Shown: piece by piece, positions 48,232 to 56,336 of the stretch
Layout: every line of letters begins with the position of its first letter
Position numbering within the stretch: position 1 is the stretch's first letter
DNA from: Gemmatimonadota bacterium
GTDB lineage: Bacteria; Gemmatimonadota; Gemmatimonadetes; Longimicrobiales; Gaopeijiaceae
Direction: 5' to 3'
Length of the DNA: 64,000 nucleotides
NCBI GenBank assembly: GCA_028873815.1
Contig: JAPPNN010000014.1
Span: 62,001-126,000 of the forward strand
Translations under genes and position numbers: made by a program
The notes under the pieces: generated by a model
Told to the model about the DNA's origin: nothing
Seen by the model: only the letters and a program-made list of their open reading frames with translations
Databases searched by the model: none

Positions 48232-51200
48232 CTAGCTTACCTTGGGCTGGGCGAAGGTGATGATGTAGGTGCGAACGTTCCGCGCCGCGTGGCCGGAAGT
48301 ACTATCCGCTATCGTGATTGTCACCACCATCGTCTCTGTGTATGCGGTATCGTTGAACGTCACCGTGTTGGTACTGAAGGTCGGAGCGGTGCCCGCAGTA
48401 TTGGAGACCGTCCCAACACCGGTCATCGACACGGTCTGGCCGTCCGCTATCCCCTCCGCTGTCAGCGTCAGGGTGGCCGTGTTCTTGTCAATCGATATCG
48501 TACCCAGGTTCACATTCGCCCCTTGAGCACCTGTGACACCGTTGATTCGATCCGAGTCCAGCTCCTCTGAGGCAACAAAGCCACTGATCGCCATCAGACC
48601 GCTACGCGTGAACACACGGTCGTCCGGATTCGATGCTCCATCGCCGTCAATCTGCAATGAACTCATCCTGGTGTCGTAATCGCGATGGATCGTGTGCGTG
48701 CCACTCAGATCATGAGTCGTCCCGGCACCATACCCCGTCGCCGGCTTCATATTGACCGAAAGACCGTTATCGCCAGGATTCACTGGCCAGGCACTCGCTA
48801 CTCCAGAGGTAAAGTCTTTGAACACCGTGCCGTCTCCTATCGGCACCTGCAACCTTGCCCCTGCGGAGGCAGTCGTGTTCGTCAGCCTCAACTCGACGGC
48901 CGCTTTGTCGTAGGCGATGTACTGCCGGGTAGCCGACGACAAGACCAAGCTCCCGTCTCTGATCCGTACAGTAGGCGCATCGGTCCCCGTTGTCGCGCGA
49001 CGATTCACGATGTGGAACGTGCTCAAGCGATCGCCACTCCTCGAGCCATCCGTGAGCCCGTCCGCCACTTGCGAGTCAAAGTACCCGGCGGTGCCATTCG
49101 TGCCGGTCTGGGCACCGGCGTCTGTTGAATTCACGTATCCGTGTGGCAAGACCAACGAGACCTCGTAGTAGCCTTCCAGAAGGCCCTCGGCGAACCAATC
49201 GCCACTCTCATCGACCGTAACCGTCGTCACCGGCCAGCTCTCGAGCAGGGTGCCGCAACGGAAAGTAAGCGCGTCAGCAGCGTCGTTCGCCTCGCCGTTC
49301 GCGTCGAGCGTCGGCGGCGTCAGACAGCGGTGCAGCCGAACTTCCGTGTCCACATGCGCGGAATCGAGGCTCGGATCGGACACGATACCGTCCGCCGACG
49401 TATCCTCGAACAAGAGCACGAAGTCTGCGCCTTGGAAGCCCGTCGCTACAGCTTTGCCCATAGCATGATCCCACCGTGGCATGATGGCCGTAGTCGGGCG
49501 ATTCGCGGGGAAGCCAGGATCGTACGCTGCAGCCTTGACCACAGCCTCGGAATACATGAAGTCCTTGCGCAGTTCCTGCAAGGACCCGCGGGCCCGTACA
49601 ATCCTGTATTGCCCCGTTTCCGAGATTGCCTTGACTACATACGTGGTGTCTGATCTCAGCTCAGTGAACTCGTAGACACCGGCGGCGTTGGTCTCGGCGG
49701 TCGCGATCGCAGAACCAATCTTCTTGCGCTTACCCGCGAGCGTGCCCCTGGCGGGTGCGACGGAGGCGTAGTAGAGCTCCAATGTCACGCCCGCTCTGGT
49801 TTCCCTACGCGACAGGCTACCACCGGTATTACGATCATTGCCCACGATGCCCTGGATCGCGTATCGGAGCTGCGTCGCGCTCAGGTTCTTCTGTACGCTG
49901 TAACCGGCGGATCCAGGGTCGGTATCGTCGCCGCGTGCCCCTTCATCATGCACGATGTTGATGACGGCGGTCGAATCGGCCTCCCAGCCGCCGGCGCGGC
50001 CTTCGAGGACCACGCGGTACTGGCCATCCTCCACGTCGCTGAAGTCGTAATCGGTCGGCCCGGCCGCTGAGTAATCGATCTCTACTTCGTCCGCAAAACT
50101 GGACGAGTAGTCAGGGTTGCTGCGAACAGGCCTGAGAATGACGACTACGTCCTCGTCTCCCTCCTGAAGACCTGCTACTTTACCACTGATTTCACCGTCG
50201 GCCCACTTGTAGGCGAAGGTCGAGCAGTGGTCGTTCGGATCTTCCGTTTTGAGACGTGACAGCGGGCAGATCCAGACATCGGGGCGACCGCCACTGCCCT
50301 CGCCGAACGCACCAACCATCACACCGTCGGGGAAGTCTTTGAGCCCGTCGCCGTAGGCGTCAATCTCGGTGGAGGACCGGGTATCGGGAACGATCTTCAT
50401 GCCGGAGGGCGCGTCCGCCACAACAACGATCTCCTTACTGGCATCGACAAATGGGAACTTCACCGTCTTCCCTGTTCCAAATGTCTTCACCGCAGGCGCG
50501 TTGTCGGTGTCAGCCTTCTTGTCGTCGTCGTACACGTACTGCTCCAGCCGGCCGCGTTCGTTCACGAACATCAACCGAACCTTGATCTTGCCGGCTGCGT
50601 GGCCAGTCGGACGGTCGTCGCCACCACCGACGCCGAGAAAGTCCGTAAACCCGGTGCGATCGTCGAGTTCCCGGTGGGTTCCGACGTAGATGGCTTGAGT
50701 CGTGAACGTGATCCGATGCGCCATCAGGTCGGGCGTTTTCTCGGGCGGTAGATCGAGCCCCGTGTGCTTGTGCATCAGCGGGTTGCCCTGCTTCCACATC
50801 TCACCCTCATCGGGCTGGCCGCTGTTGCTTGCGGGCGTGCCGTCCTCGTTTACGGCAGCCGGTTTGACACGGACGTAGTATGTGGCGGGCAGCATCTTCG
50901 GATCGGTGATCATGTCCGAGACACTTACCTTACCGAGATTCGCCATGTCCTCCTTACCGTCATCCGACTTGACGGGCTCGGCGTCGTCGCCCTCACCCAT
51001 CATGAGGTCCATGAAAGCCGCATCGTCGCCCTCACAAACCACTGCATCCGCCTCGTCCGTCTTCGCCATCGGCATGCAGTACTGGACCGTCCAGCCGCCC
51101 AGTCCCAGATTGCCGTCGCGCGTGTCCGCCGTCTTGACCCAGAAGTCGAAGTTGACGGCCACGTTGATCAGCGTGGCTACTTCCTGAGCGTCGGCGATCG

Positions 51201-52653
51201 AGATCCGTTCCGTCGCCTCGTAGACGATCTCGACGAACTCGTTGCCGCTCACTTGGAGCGCATCGTTGCCCGACTCCATGACCTTCACGAAGACGATGTC
51301 GTCATTGCCGGCCGGGCCCGTGTTGGCATCCCGGTCGAAGTTGAACGTGGCCCTTCCCATATCGTCGGTCGTCTGCTCATCCAGAGGATCGCCGGTCATG
51401 TCGGCCCGGGCGAAGAGTGCCAGCTTGACGCCCGGCACGGCCACGCCGAGGACATCGCCGGCACCCATGTGGGCAGCGGTGGTCAACGTCTGCTTCGTGA
51501 TCCGGAACGGGAAATCGGCTGTCGCGCTGCCGCCCGCTTCCACGGTCACCACCATCGACTCGCCGACGAACGCAACACCCGCCATATCGAGTCCGGCCGC
51601 CACGTCGTCGTCGTTGGCGGGCAGTTCGACCTGGTACGACCCCGCCATCAGGGCCTCACCTGTCGTGAAGCTGCCGTCGGGCATGATCGCGATGTCCGTC
51701 TCGGTGTTGAGATCGGGTCCGCGCAGGGTCACCTTCGCGCTCGCGAGCAGGCCGGCCACCGCTGCCTTCGCCGGGTTGTCGTCGGCCAGCGACGCCAGCC
51801 ACGGTCCGAGCGCTTCGGTGATCGTGGGCTCGCCGTCGTTGCGCATCTTGTCATCCATCACTTCGTCGATGAACAGAACGCCCGAGATCGAGGCGGTTCG
51901 CGTGTGCGTCCCGCTGAAGTTCACGATCGCCGACTGGTCATCCTCCAGCACGACCGTCTTCTGCATCTCGGCTTCGTCGAAGCTGTACGCCGTCTCGTTC
52001 GGGTTGGCGATGGTGAGCACGTACGTGCCCGCCGCAAGCCCAGCGAAGGAGTACTGTCCGCCATTGGCCGTCGTAGCCTCTCTCTCTTCCGCGCCGGCCA
52101 GTGTGACTGTCACGTCGTCAAGGCCCATGCCCTCGACGCTGACTCGGCCTGCGATTCCGGCCGTCCGCAGCAGCGTGCCTTCAAACGGCACATTGGCTAC
52201 CTCGCCCGTCGCGATCGTCTGGCTCTTCGAGGTGACCGCGAACTCGTAGTCGTCCGGATCGGGATTCGTGATGGCGATCTGGTACGTGCCGCTCTTGAGT
52301 TTGGAGAATGAATACAGTCCGCCCGCGTCCGTCACGTCGGTCTGCTCGTCGCCTTCGCCCACCAGCGTAACCGTCACGCCGCCAAGGCCTTCACCGTCTA
52401 CGGTGACCTGACCCTGGATTCCCGCCGTGCGGAGATACGTGCCGTCGAAGCTGACGACTTTCGACTCGCCGACGCCAACCGTCGCGGCACCGGAAGTGCT
52501 CGAGAAGCTGACCTCGTTGGTGTCGAAGCTCGAGATCTCGACCGAGTACGTTCCGGCGCGCAGTCCCGTGAAGGAGTACTGGCCCGAATCGTCAGTCGTG
52601 GTCTCACCGTCGGCCATGCCAGAGAGCCTGACAGTGACCCCGCCGAGGCCCAT
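48232..52653 (-). CDS. Anchor-proximal cassette of multi-domain CnaB/SpaA-like surface protein
   Basis: 1473 codons from the ATG at 52653, inside the conserved block next to the 23-bp repeat. Same layout as the plus-strand cassette: three CnaB-like repeats (DGEGLGGVTVTLVGEGDEQT, GQYSFAGLAAGTYVLTI), divergent middle domains, HRELDDRTGFTDFLGVGGGD, prealbumin-like repeats (AAGVYEFTELRSDTTYVVKA) and a cadherin-like-beta C terminus (TLTLTAEGIADGQTVSMTG) ending RTYIITFAQPKVS. It has no signal peptide of its own. The lipoprotein ORF upstream overlaps it by 50 bp in another frame, and one base fewer in the G5 run at 52672-52676 would fuse them into a lipoprotein of about 1600 residues. Confidence 0.8.
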   Translation of the reverse strand: MGLGGVTVRLSGMADGETTTDDSGQYSFTGLRAGTYSVEISSFDTNEVSFSSTSGAATVGVGESKVVSFDGTYLRTAGIQGQVTVDGEGLGGVTVTLVGEGDEQTDVTDAGGLYSFSKLKSGTYQIAITNPDPDDYEFAVTSKSQTIATGEVANVPFEGTLLRTAGIAGRVSVEGMGLDDVTVTLAGAEEREATTANGGQYSFAGLAAGTYVLTIANPNETAYSFDEAEMQKTVVLEDDQSAIVNFSGTHTRTASISGVLFIDEVMDDKMRNDGEPTITEALGPWLASLADDNPAKAAVAGLLASAKVTLRGPDLNTETDIAIMPDGSFTTGEALMAGSYQVELPANDDDVAAGLDMAGVAFVGESMVVTVEAGGSATADFPFRITKQTLTTAAHMGAGDVLGVAVPGVKLALFARADMTGDPLDEQTTDDMGRATFNFDRDANTGPAGNDDIVFVKVMESGNDALQVSGNEFVEIVYEATERISIADAQEVATLINVAVNFDFWVKTADTRDGNLGLGGWTVQYCMPMAKTDEADAVVCEGDDAAFMDLMMGEGDDAEPVKSDDGKEDMANLGKVSVSDMITDPKMLPATYYVRVKPAAVNEDGTPASNSGQPDEGEMWKQGNPLMHKHTGLDLPPEKTPDLMAHRITFTTQAIYVGTHRELDDRTGFTDFLGVGGGDDRPTGHAAGKIKVRLMFVNERGRLEQYVYDDDKKADTDNAPAVKTFGTGKTVKFPFVDASKEIVVVADAPSGMKIVPDTRSSTEIDAYGDGLKDFPDGVMVGAFGEGSGGRPDVWICPLSRLKTEDPNDHCSTFAYKWADGEISGKVAGLQEGDEDVVVILRPVRSNPDYSSSFADEVEIDYSAAGPTDYDFSDVEDGQYRVVLEGRAGGWEADSTAVINIVHDEGARGDDTDPGSAGYSVQKNLSATQLRYAIQGIVGNDRNTGGSLSRRETRAGVTLELYYASVAPARGTLAGKRKKIGSAIATAETNAAGVYEFTELRSDTTYVVKAISETGQYRIVRARGSLQELRKDFMYSEAVVKAAAYDPGFPANRPTTAIMPRWDHAMGKAVATGFQGADFVLLFEDTSADGIVSDPSLDSAHVDTEVRLHRCLTPPTLDANGEANDAADALTFRCGTLLESWPVTTVTVDESGDWFAEGLLEGYYEVSLVLPHGYVNSTDAGAQTGTNGTAGYFDSQVADGLTDGSRSGDRLSTFHIVNRRATTGTDAPTVRIRDGSLVLSSATRQYIAYDKAAVELRLTNTTASAGARLQVPIGDGTVFKDFTSGVASAWPVNPGDNGLSVNMKPATGYGAGTTHDLSGTHTIHRDYDTRMSSLQIDGDGASNPDDRVFTRSGLMAISGFVASEELDSDRINGVTGAQGANVNLGTISIDKNTATLTLTAEGIADGQTVSMTGVGTVSNTAGTAPTFSTNTVTFNDTAYTETMVVTITIADSTSGHAARNVRTYIITFAQPKVS

Positions 52654-53041
52654 GTTCTCTACCGTTACCGTCCCCCATAATGGCTGCGGTGCGGATATAG
52701 GTGCCGCGGAAGTCCACGGTAACCGTCCCGCCGGTGTCGCCGATGCTGGCGGGAGCTGAGGTTGCGTCGAAGCTGGCGTCCGCGGGGAATCCGCTGATCG
52801 TGACCGTATAGGACCCTTGGTCCACGGTGTCGAAGCGGTAGTTCCCGCCGCCAGCCGTAGCAGTGGAGGCCCCGTTGCTAAGGGAGACGGTTACACCGTC
52901 GATCCCCATGCCCTCGATCGACACCTGGCCCACGATGGAGCCCGTCGGCGGAGGAGGCATGACGTCCTCTCCGCACGCGGCGATGATGGGAAGCACCAGC
53001 AACGTTGCCGCCGCCAGGTACTTTCTGAGACTGTCTCTCAT
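52604..53041 (-). CDS. Lipoprotein anchor ORF (signal peptide plus first CnaB-like repeat) for the cassette
   Basis: A protein of 145 residues from an ATG at 53041 with AAAGGA about 9 bases upstream. Lipobox IIAAC (Cys23), a short GEDVMPPPPTG linker, then one CnaB-like repeat (GQVSIEGMGIDGVTVSLSNG, NYRFDTVDQGSYTVTISGFP) ending FRGTYIRTAAIMG. In the cassettes the equivalent junctions read RTAGIQGQVTV and RTAGIAGRVSV, so RTAAIMG should continue as TVTVENMGLGG in the cassette. As given, the frame instead runs on as DGNGREHGPRRGHCQALWHG and stops. The anchor therefore ends in a frameshifted 20-residue tail. Confidence 0.75.
   Translation of the reverse strand: MRDSLRKYLAAATLLVLPIIAACGEDVMPPPPTGSIVGQVSIEGMGIDGVTVSLSNGASTATAGGGNYRFDTVDQGSYTVTISGFPADASFDATSAPASIGDTGGTVTVDFRGTYIRTAAIMGDGNGREHGPRRGHCQALWHGRR
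52655..52677 (-). repeat. Right copy of the 23-bp inverted repeat (anchor-cassette junction)
   Basis: Identical to the left copy at 43409-43431, in inverted orientation. It lies exactly where the anchor's first domain ends and the cassette's second domain begins. The G5 run within it, at 52672-52676, is where the anchor and cassette frames fail to match. Confidence 0.85.
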
Positions 53042-53424
53042 TCCACTGTCCTTTCGGTAGGAATGGGGAAAATCGGCGCGTGCCGGCCCCCGGCGATTCG
53101 CCGGCGGGCCCGGTACGGGCCGGAGGTCTATGTTCACGTCCTGGCCCCGGGAATTCGGGGGGACGGTAAAAAAGGGAATGTTCATGTGCGTCTTCCTAGC
53201 GCAAGCAGCGTGCCAATCCGTCAGACCCCCGAAATGGGGTGAAAACGGGGTCCAGAGGGGTTTTCGGCCTGCCCGAGGGTCGGTTTTTGGAACTTGAGCG
53301 TCAGATTCCCGACCAACGAGCATGCGATGACCTCCGAAACCGTGGCGACACCGCTCGTGTAGCACTCCATAACGTCGCGTTATTGTAGTACCCGTCTGCC
53401 GCTTGGGCCATAGGGAGGAGGAAC
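53042..53424. promoter_or_regulatory. Divergent intergenic region with a palindrome (anchor lipoprotein / outer-membrane protein)
   Basis: This 383-bp non-coding gap separates the divergently transcribed anchor (minus) and outer-membrane protein (plus). It contains an inverted repeat ATAACG-TCG-CGTTAT at 53369-53383. A TACAAT on the minus strand overlaps the palindrome edge and could be a -10 box for the anchor. No coding frame stands out. Confidence 0.45.
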
Positions 53425-54306
53425 ATGAGACCATTGATCTGGGCAGCCGCGTTCCTGGCGATCGCCGGCGAAGCGGCCGCGCAACCTTACGTGGGGTCCG
53501 AACTGGGGCCCGCGCTCGCTCCGGCCCTGCGTCTCGTCGGAACGGACAACGACTGGGGAACCCGGTGCGACCTGCTGATCAACCCGGACGGGCTGGAAAC
53601 CGGCACGGAGTGCGACACGCCGCCTCCGCCCACGGAGTGGACCAATGAATCCGGCGGCTCGGCCGGGATCGCGACGGGAATTGCGGCCGGCTACCGGTTC
53701 GGCCGGTTTCGCGCCGAGATCGGGTACCGGTACCACGCCGCGTCGTATCACGACTACGCGCCGACACAGATCGGCGACGTGGTGACCGCGCAAAAGGCCG
53801 ACCAGGAGCTTGAGACGGCGATAGGCGGCGCGGGCGACGTCGCCGTGCACGGTGTCTTCACGAACTTCGCGGTCGATCTCCGCACCGCGGATCGCCGCCT
53901 CATTCCGTACGTCGGAGCCGGGGCGGGCGTGCAGCGGATGTCCATCGACTACCTCAGCCTGTGGAAGCGCAACGACGACCCGGACCGCATCGCCACCTTC
54001 GAGGACGCCGTGCTCCGCGCCAAACTGGCCGGGACCACCACGATCGGCACGGCAGTGCTCGACGACGCCATGCTGAGCGTCCAGATCCTGGCGGGCGTGG
54101 ACTACCGGGTCGCGGAAGGGCTCACGATCGGCCAGAAGATCCGGTACGCCAGGGGACTCGGAGCCTTCCTGAGCCAGCCGCGCGAATGGGACCAGCTCCG
54201 CAGCCACGAATCCTCGGTGGGTCGTGGCTCCCCCATCGTGTACACGGTCGAAACGCACGACACCAGCGCCCTCACGATGACCCTCAGCCTGAGATACGCT
54301 CCTTAA
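53425..54306 (+). CDS. Outer-membrane beta-barrel protein
   Basis: A protein of 293 residues from an ATG preceded by GGGAGGAGG. Signal peptide (LIWAAAFLAIAGEAAAQ) and alternating amphipathic strands (GIAAGYRFGRFRAEIGYRYH, FTNFAVDLRTA, LIPYVGAGAGVQRM, LSVQILAGVDYRVAEGLTIG) with a terminal LTMTLSLRYAP, as in small OmpA/opacity-type barrels. Two Cys in the first loop region (TRCDLL, TECDTP) may form a disulfide. Stop codon is 2 bp from the tRNA-Val 3' end. Confidence 0.75.
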   Translation: MRPLIWAAAFLAIAGEAAAQPYVGSELGPALAPALRLVGTDNDWGTRCDLLINPDGLETGTECDTPPPPTEWTNESGGSAGIATGIAAGYRFGRFRAEIGYRYHAASYHDYAPTQIGDVVTAQKADQELETAIGGAGDVAVHGVFTNFAVDLRTADRRLIPYVGAGAGVQRMSIDYLSLWKRNDDPDRIATFEDAVLRAKLAGTTTIGTAVLDDAMLSVQILAGVDYRVAEGLTIGQKIRYARGLGAFLSQPREWDQLRSHESSVGRGSPIVYTVETHDTSALTMTLSLRYAP

Positions 54307-54307
54307 G

Positions 54308-54382
54308 TGGGCGCTGACGGATTCGAACCGCCGACCTCCTGCTTGTAAGGCAGGCGCTCTGAACCGACTGAGCTAAGCGCCC
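54308..54382 (-). tRNA. tRNA-Val (anticodon UAC)
   Basis: A cloverleaf can be drawn on the minus strand. Acceptor stem GGGCGCT/AGCGCCC with discriminator A, D arm with AGCTCAGTCGGTTCAGAGC, anticodon stem CCTGC/GCAGG with loop CTTACAA (anticodon TAC), and T arm GGCGGTTCGAATCCGTC. CCA is not encoded. Its 5' end overlaps the integrase stop codon, so it is the attachment site of the element to the right. Confidence 0.95.
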
Positions 54383-55602
54383 TGCTTGGACTTACGAGGT
54401 CTCCCTAGTGCGATTCCCGCTGTTTGTTCCCGCTGTTCGACCACGGAAGCCGCTCTCCGGCGGTCTTCAAGAGCCTGTCTGAGCCGATCCACGTTTACGT
54501 GCTGGTAGCACTGGAGGATCGTGTGGGGAGTCTTCCACCCTCCGAGTTCGCAGAGCACCTTGAGCGGCTGGTTCATGAGGTCGGATGCAAACTTGCGCCT
54601 TAAGGAGTGCCAACCCCGACCGCGCTTGGATCCCAGTCCTGCAAGTGCCTCGGCTCTCTGCCACCAGACGCGCACCCGGGATCGGTCCAAGCACCTCAAT
54701 GGGTCTTTGGGCGCAGGCAACACAGGAGCGTTATGGGCCTTATGGCTACGCATCCGCGCTTCCTCCAAGACGGTGAGCACCTCGACCGTGATGGGCGTCC
54801 GGTGCTCGTACCCAGTCTTCTCGTTCTCCGCACACCACCGAATGATATTGTGCTCCAAGTCGATGTCCGACCAGCGAAGCTTGCGGATCGCGCCGATGCG
54901 GTGTCCCGTTTCGTGAGCGATGACCAGCGCCACTTGGAACCGCCAGTCAACACGCGGCGACACCCGTAGCAGAGCCTCGTACTCTTCATCCGTGAGAACC
55001 ACGCGGGTGGGGCTCTTCTCCTTCGGTGCCTTGAGACCCTTTAGGGGGTTGAAATCGAGGAGCAACTTCCCCTCCTCATCCCTCGACCTCGCCGCCCAGT
55101 TGAGGATCGCGAGCAGGAATTTCAGGTCGTATTCGATGGTCCGGTCGGACACTGGCCTGCGACTGCGACCTACCCTGCCCGCGCGCCGTTCCCAGATGAA
55201 GCGGTCCCAATCGCGCTGGGACAGTGTCGCGGGCTTGCGGTGCCTTCCGAAGAACGGGAGGAACATCTCCATCGTACGGCAGTCGTACCTCTGCGCCCGT
55301 CTACTCTTGGTGGGTGTCACCTCTTCCCTGTAGATGTCAAAAAGCGTCTCCAGCGTGAGCGGCTCGGGCTCGGCCTCCTGCCTGCGGTTCGGCTCCGGCT
55401 TCGCGAACCCGGCGGCGGCCTCGTCGGCCTGCCGCTTCGCGCGCCTCCAGTCGCGGTGCTTGAGCGACCGGGTGAGCCTGCGCCCGTTTTCTCGCCACTC
55501 TATCTGGTAGAGGCCGGTCTTCGGATCAGGGAACACCCTCACCCGGTTGCGGCCCCATTCTCCGGCGCTGTACGAGCGCCGGTCACGTTTCGTGCGTGCC
55601 AT
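54373..55602 (-). CDS. Tyrosine integrase of the conjugative element
   Basis: A protein of 409 residues from an ATG at 55602 with GAGAGGA 8 bases upstream. Arm-binding N terminus (RVFPDPKTGLYQIEWRENGR), SAM-like domain (LETLFDIYREEVTPTKSRRA) and catalytic domain with Arg in HETGHRIGAIRKLRW, HxxR in WHSLRRKFASDL, and the nucleophile Tyr in ILQCYQHVNVD. The final codons KQGA and the TAG stop are written by the first bases of tRNA-Val, so the integrase gene and the attachment site are fused. Confidence 0.92.
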   Translation of the reverse strand: MARTKRDRRSYSAGEWGRNRVRVFPDPKTGLYQIEWRENGRRLTRSLKHRDWRRAKRQADEAAAGFAKPEPNRRQEAEPEPLTLETLFDIYREEVTPTKSRRAQRYDCRTMEMFLPFFGRHRKPATLSQRDWDRFIWERRAGRVGRSRRPVSDRTIEYDLKFLLAILNWAARSRDEEGKLLLDFNPLKGLKAPKEKSPTRVVLTDEEYEALLRVSPRVDWRFQVALVIAHETGHRIGAIRKLRWSDIDLEHNIIRWCAENEKTGYEHRTPITVEVLTVLEEARMRSHKAHNAPVLPAPKDPLRCLDRSRVRVWWQRAEALAGLGSKRGRGWHSLRRKFASDLMNQPLKVLCELGGWKTPHTILQCYQHVNVDRLRQALEDRRRAASVVEQREQTAGIALGRPRKSKQGA

Positions 55603-56008
55603 CTTCCATTCCTCTCTGGATGATGGACTGCACGATCTGCCTGTTGGAAAGCTCGCGGCGCGGGGCGTCCCGCACCAGTGGCACGGCGGGTGGCGTCGCC
55701 TTCCGGGGCAGGTGGATGCGTGCGATCCTGGGCGCGTTGAGCCTCCCGGCGTTGGGGATCTTTCCGTCGCGCACGAGGCGGCCCAGATGTTCCCTTGAGT
55801 AGCCGCTCTCACGGGCGGCCTCGACGAGCGACAGCGTGGTTTCGTCGCGCTCGCGGATCGTGGTTTCGAGGTCTTCGGCGCAAAGGTCCAGCACGAGAGC
55901 TGCGGTCTCGCTCCCGTACCGCCGGAGCGCCTTGGCCTTCCCGCGCCAGTCGGCGGGCAGACCTTCGACGGATGCGGGCTTGGTCTTCCGTCCGCGCTTC
56001 CGGGTCAT
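55583..56008 (-). CDS. HTH protein, probable excisionase/regulator
   Basis: A protein of 141 residues overlapping the integrase start by 20 bp. It has a MerR/excisionase-like helix-turn-helix (LVEAARESGYSREHLGRLVR, DGKIPNAGR) after a basic N terminus. The position directly upstream of the integrase suits a recombination directionality factor. Family not named. Confidence 0.6.
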   Translation of the reverse strand: MTRKRGRKTKPASVEGLPADWRGKAKALRRYGSETAALVLDLCAEDLETTIRERDETTLSLVEAARESGYSREHLGRLVRDGKIPNAGRLNAPRIARIHLPRKATPPAVPLVRDAPRRELSNRQIVQSIIQRGMEDGTHET

Positions 56009-56319
56009 TTCCAGTCTCCTTCCTCATCCTGCTTTAGCGAGTCCGCGAGGCCGACATCCCCTTCGCCGCGCCTCACGGACCGTTCGGCGAGATCGACGCG
56101 GCGTCCGAGGTCGGCGAGTCCCGTGGTGCGGGCGACGGCGTAGATCGCGGCCGCGACCGTGGTGAGGACAAGCGCGATGTGGAGCGCGAGCGAGATTCCG
56201 TGTTCCGCGAGGATCGCGGGCCAATGGGGCGCGAGGTATTCGAGGCGGGACCCGCCGAGCAGGAACACCGATCCTGCGAGTGCGGCGGTGAGTCCGGCGC
56301 TGATCTTCCATGGCTGCAT
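56005..56319 (-). CDS. Small membrane protein
   Basis: A protein of 104 residues with two predicted transmembrane helices (ISAGLTAALAGSVFLLGG and ISLALHIALVLTTVAAAIYA) and a charged C-terminal tail. The start overlaps nothing upstream (17-bp gap) and its stop overlaps the HTH gene by 4 bp. No family recognised. Confidence 0.5.
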   Translation of the reverse strand: MQPWKISAGLTAALAGSVFLLGGSRLEYLAPHWPAILAEHGISLALHIALVLTTVAAAIYAVARTTGLADLGRRVDLAERSVRRGEGDVGLADSLKQDEEGDWK

Positions 56320-56336
56320 TGGTTTTCCCTTCCGGG

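Larger units (their letters stand above)
43409..52677. mobile_element. Putative 9.27-kb invertible segment carrying two alternative surface-protein cassettes
   Basis: The segment is bounded by inverted copies of one 23-bp sequence (43409-43431 plus; 52655-52677 minus) and contains two tail-to-tail paralogous ORFs of 1472 and 1473 codons. Similarity starts abruptly at the repeat edge: outside it, the left side is the coiled-coil gene's leader and the right side is a lipoprotein ORF. Only the right side supplies a signal peptide. Inversion would swap the cassette joined to that lipoprotein start. A tyrosine recombinase gene lies just outside on the left. Inversion itself is inferred and not shown. 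Confidence 0.6.

Noticed and set aside
54373..55602. The tRNA-Val integrase as the cassette invertase
   Set aside because: It is fused to the tRNA attachment site and is followed by conjugation genes, so it serves the integrative element. The 41705 recombinase is a better candidate.
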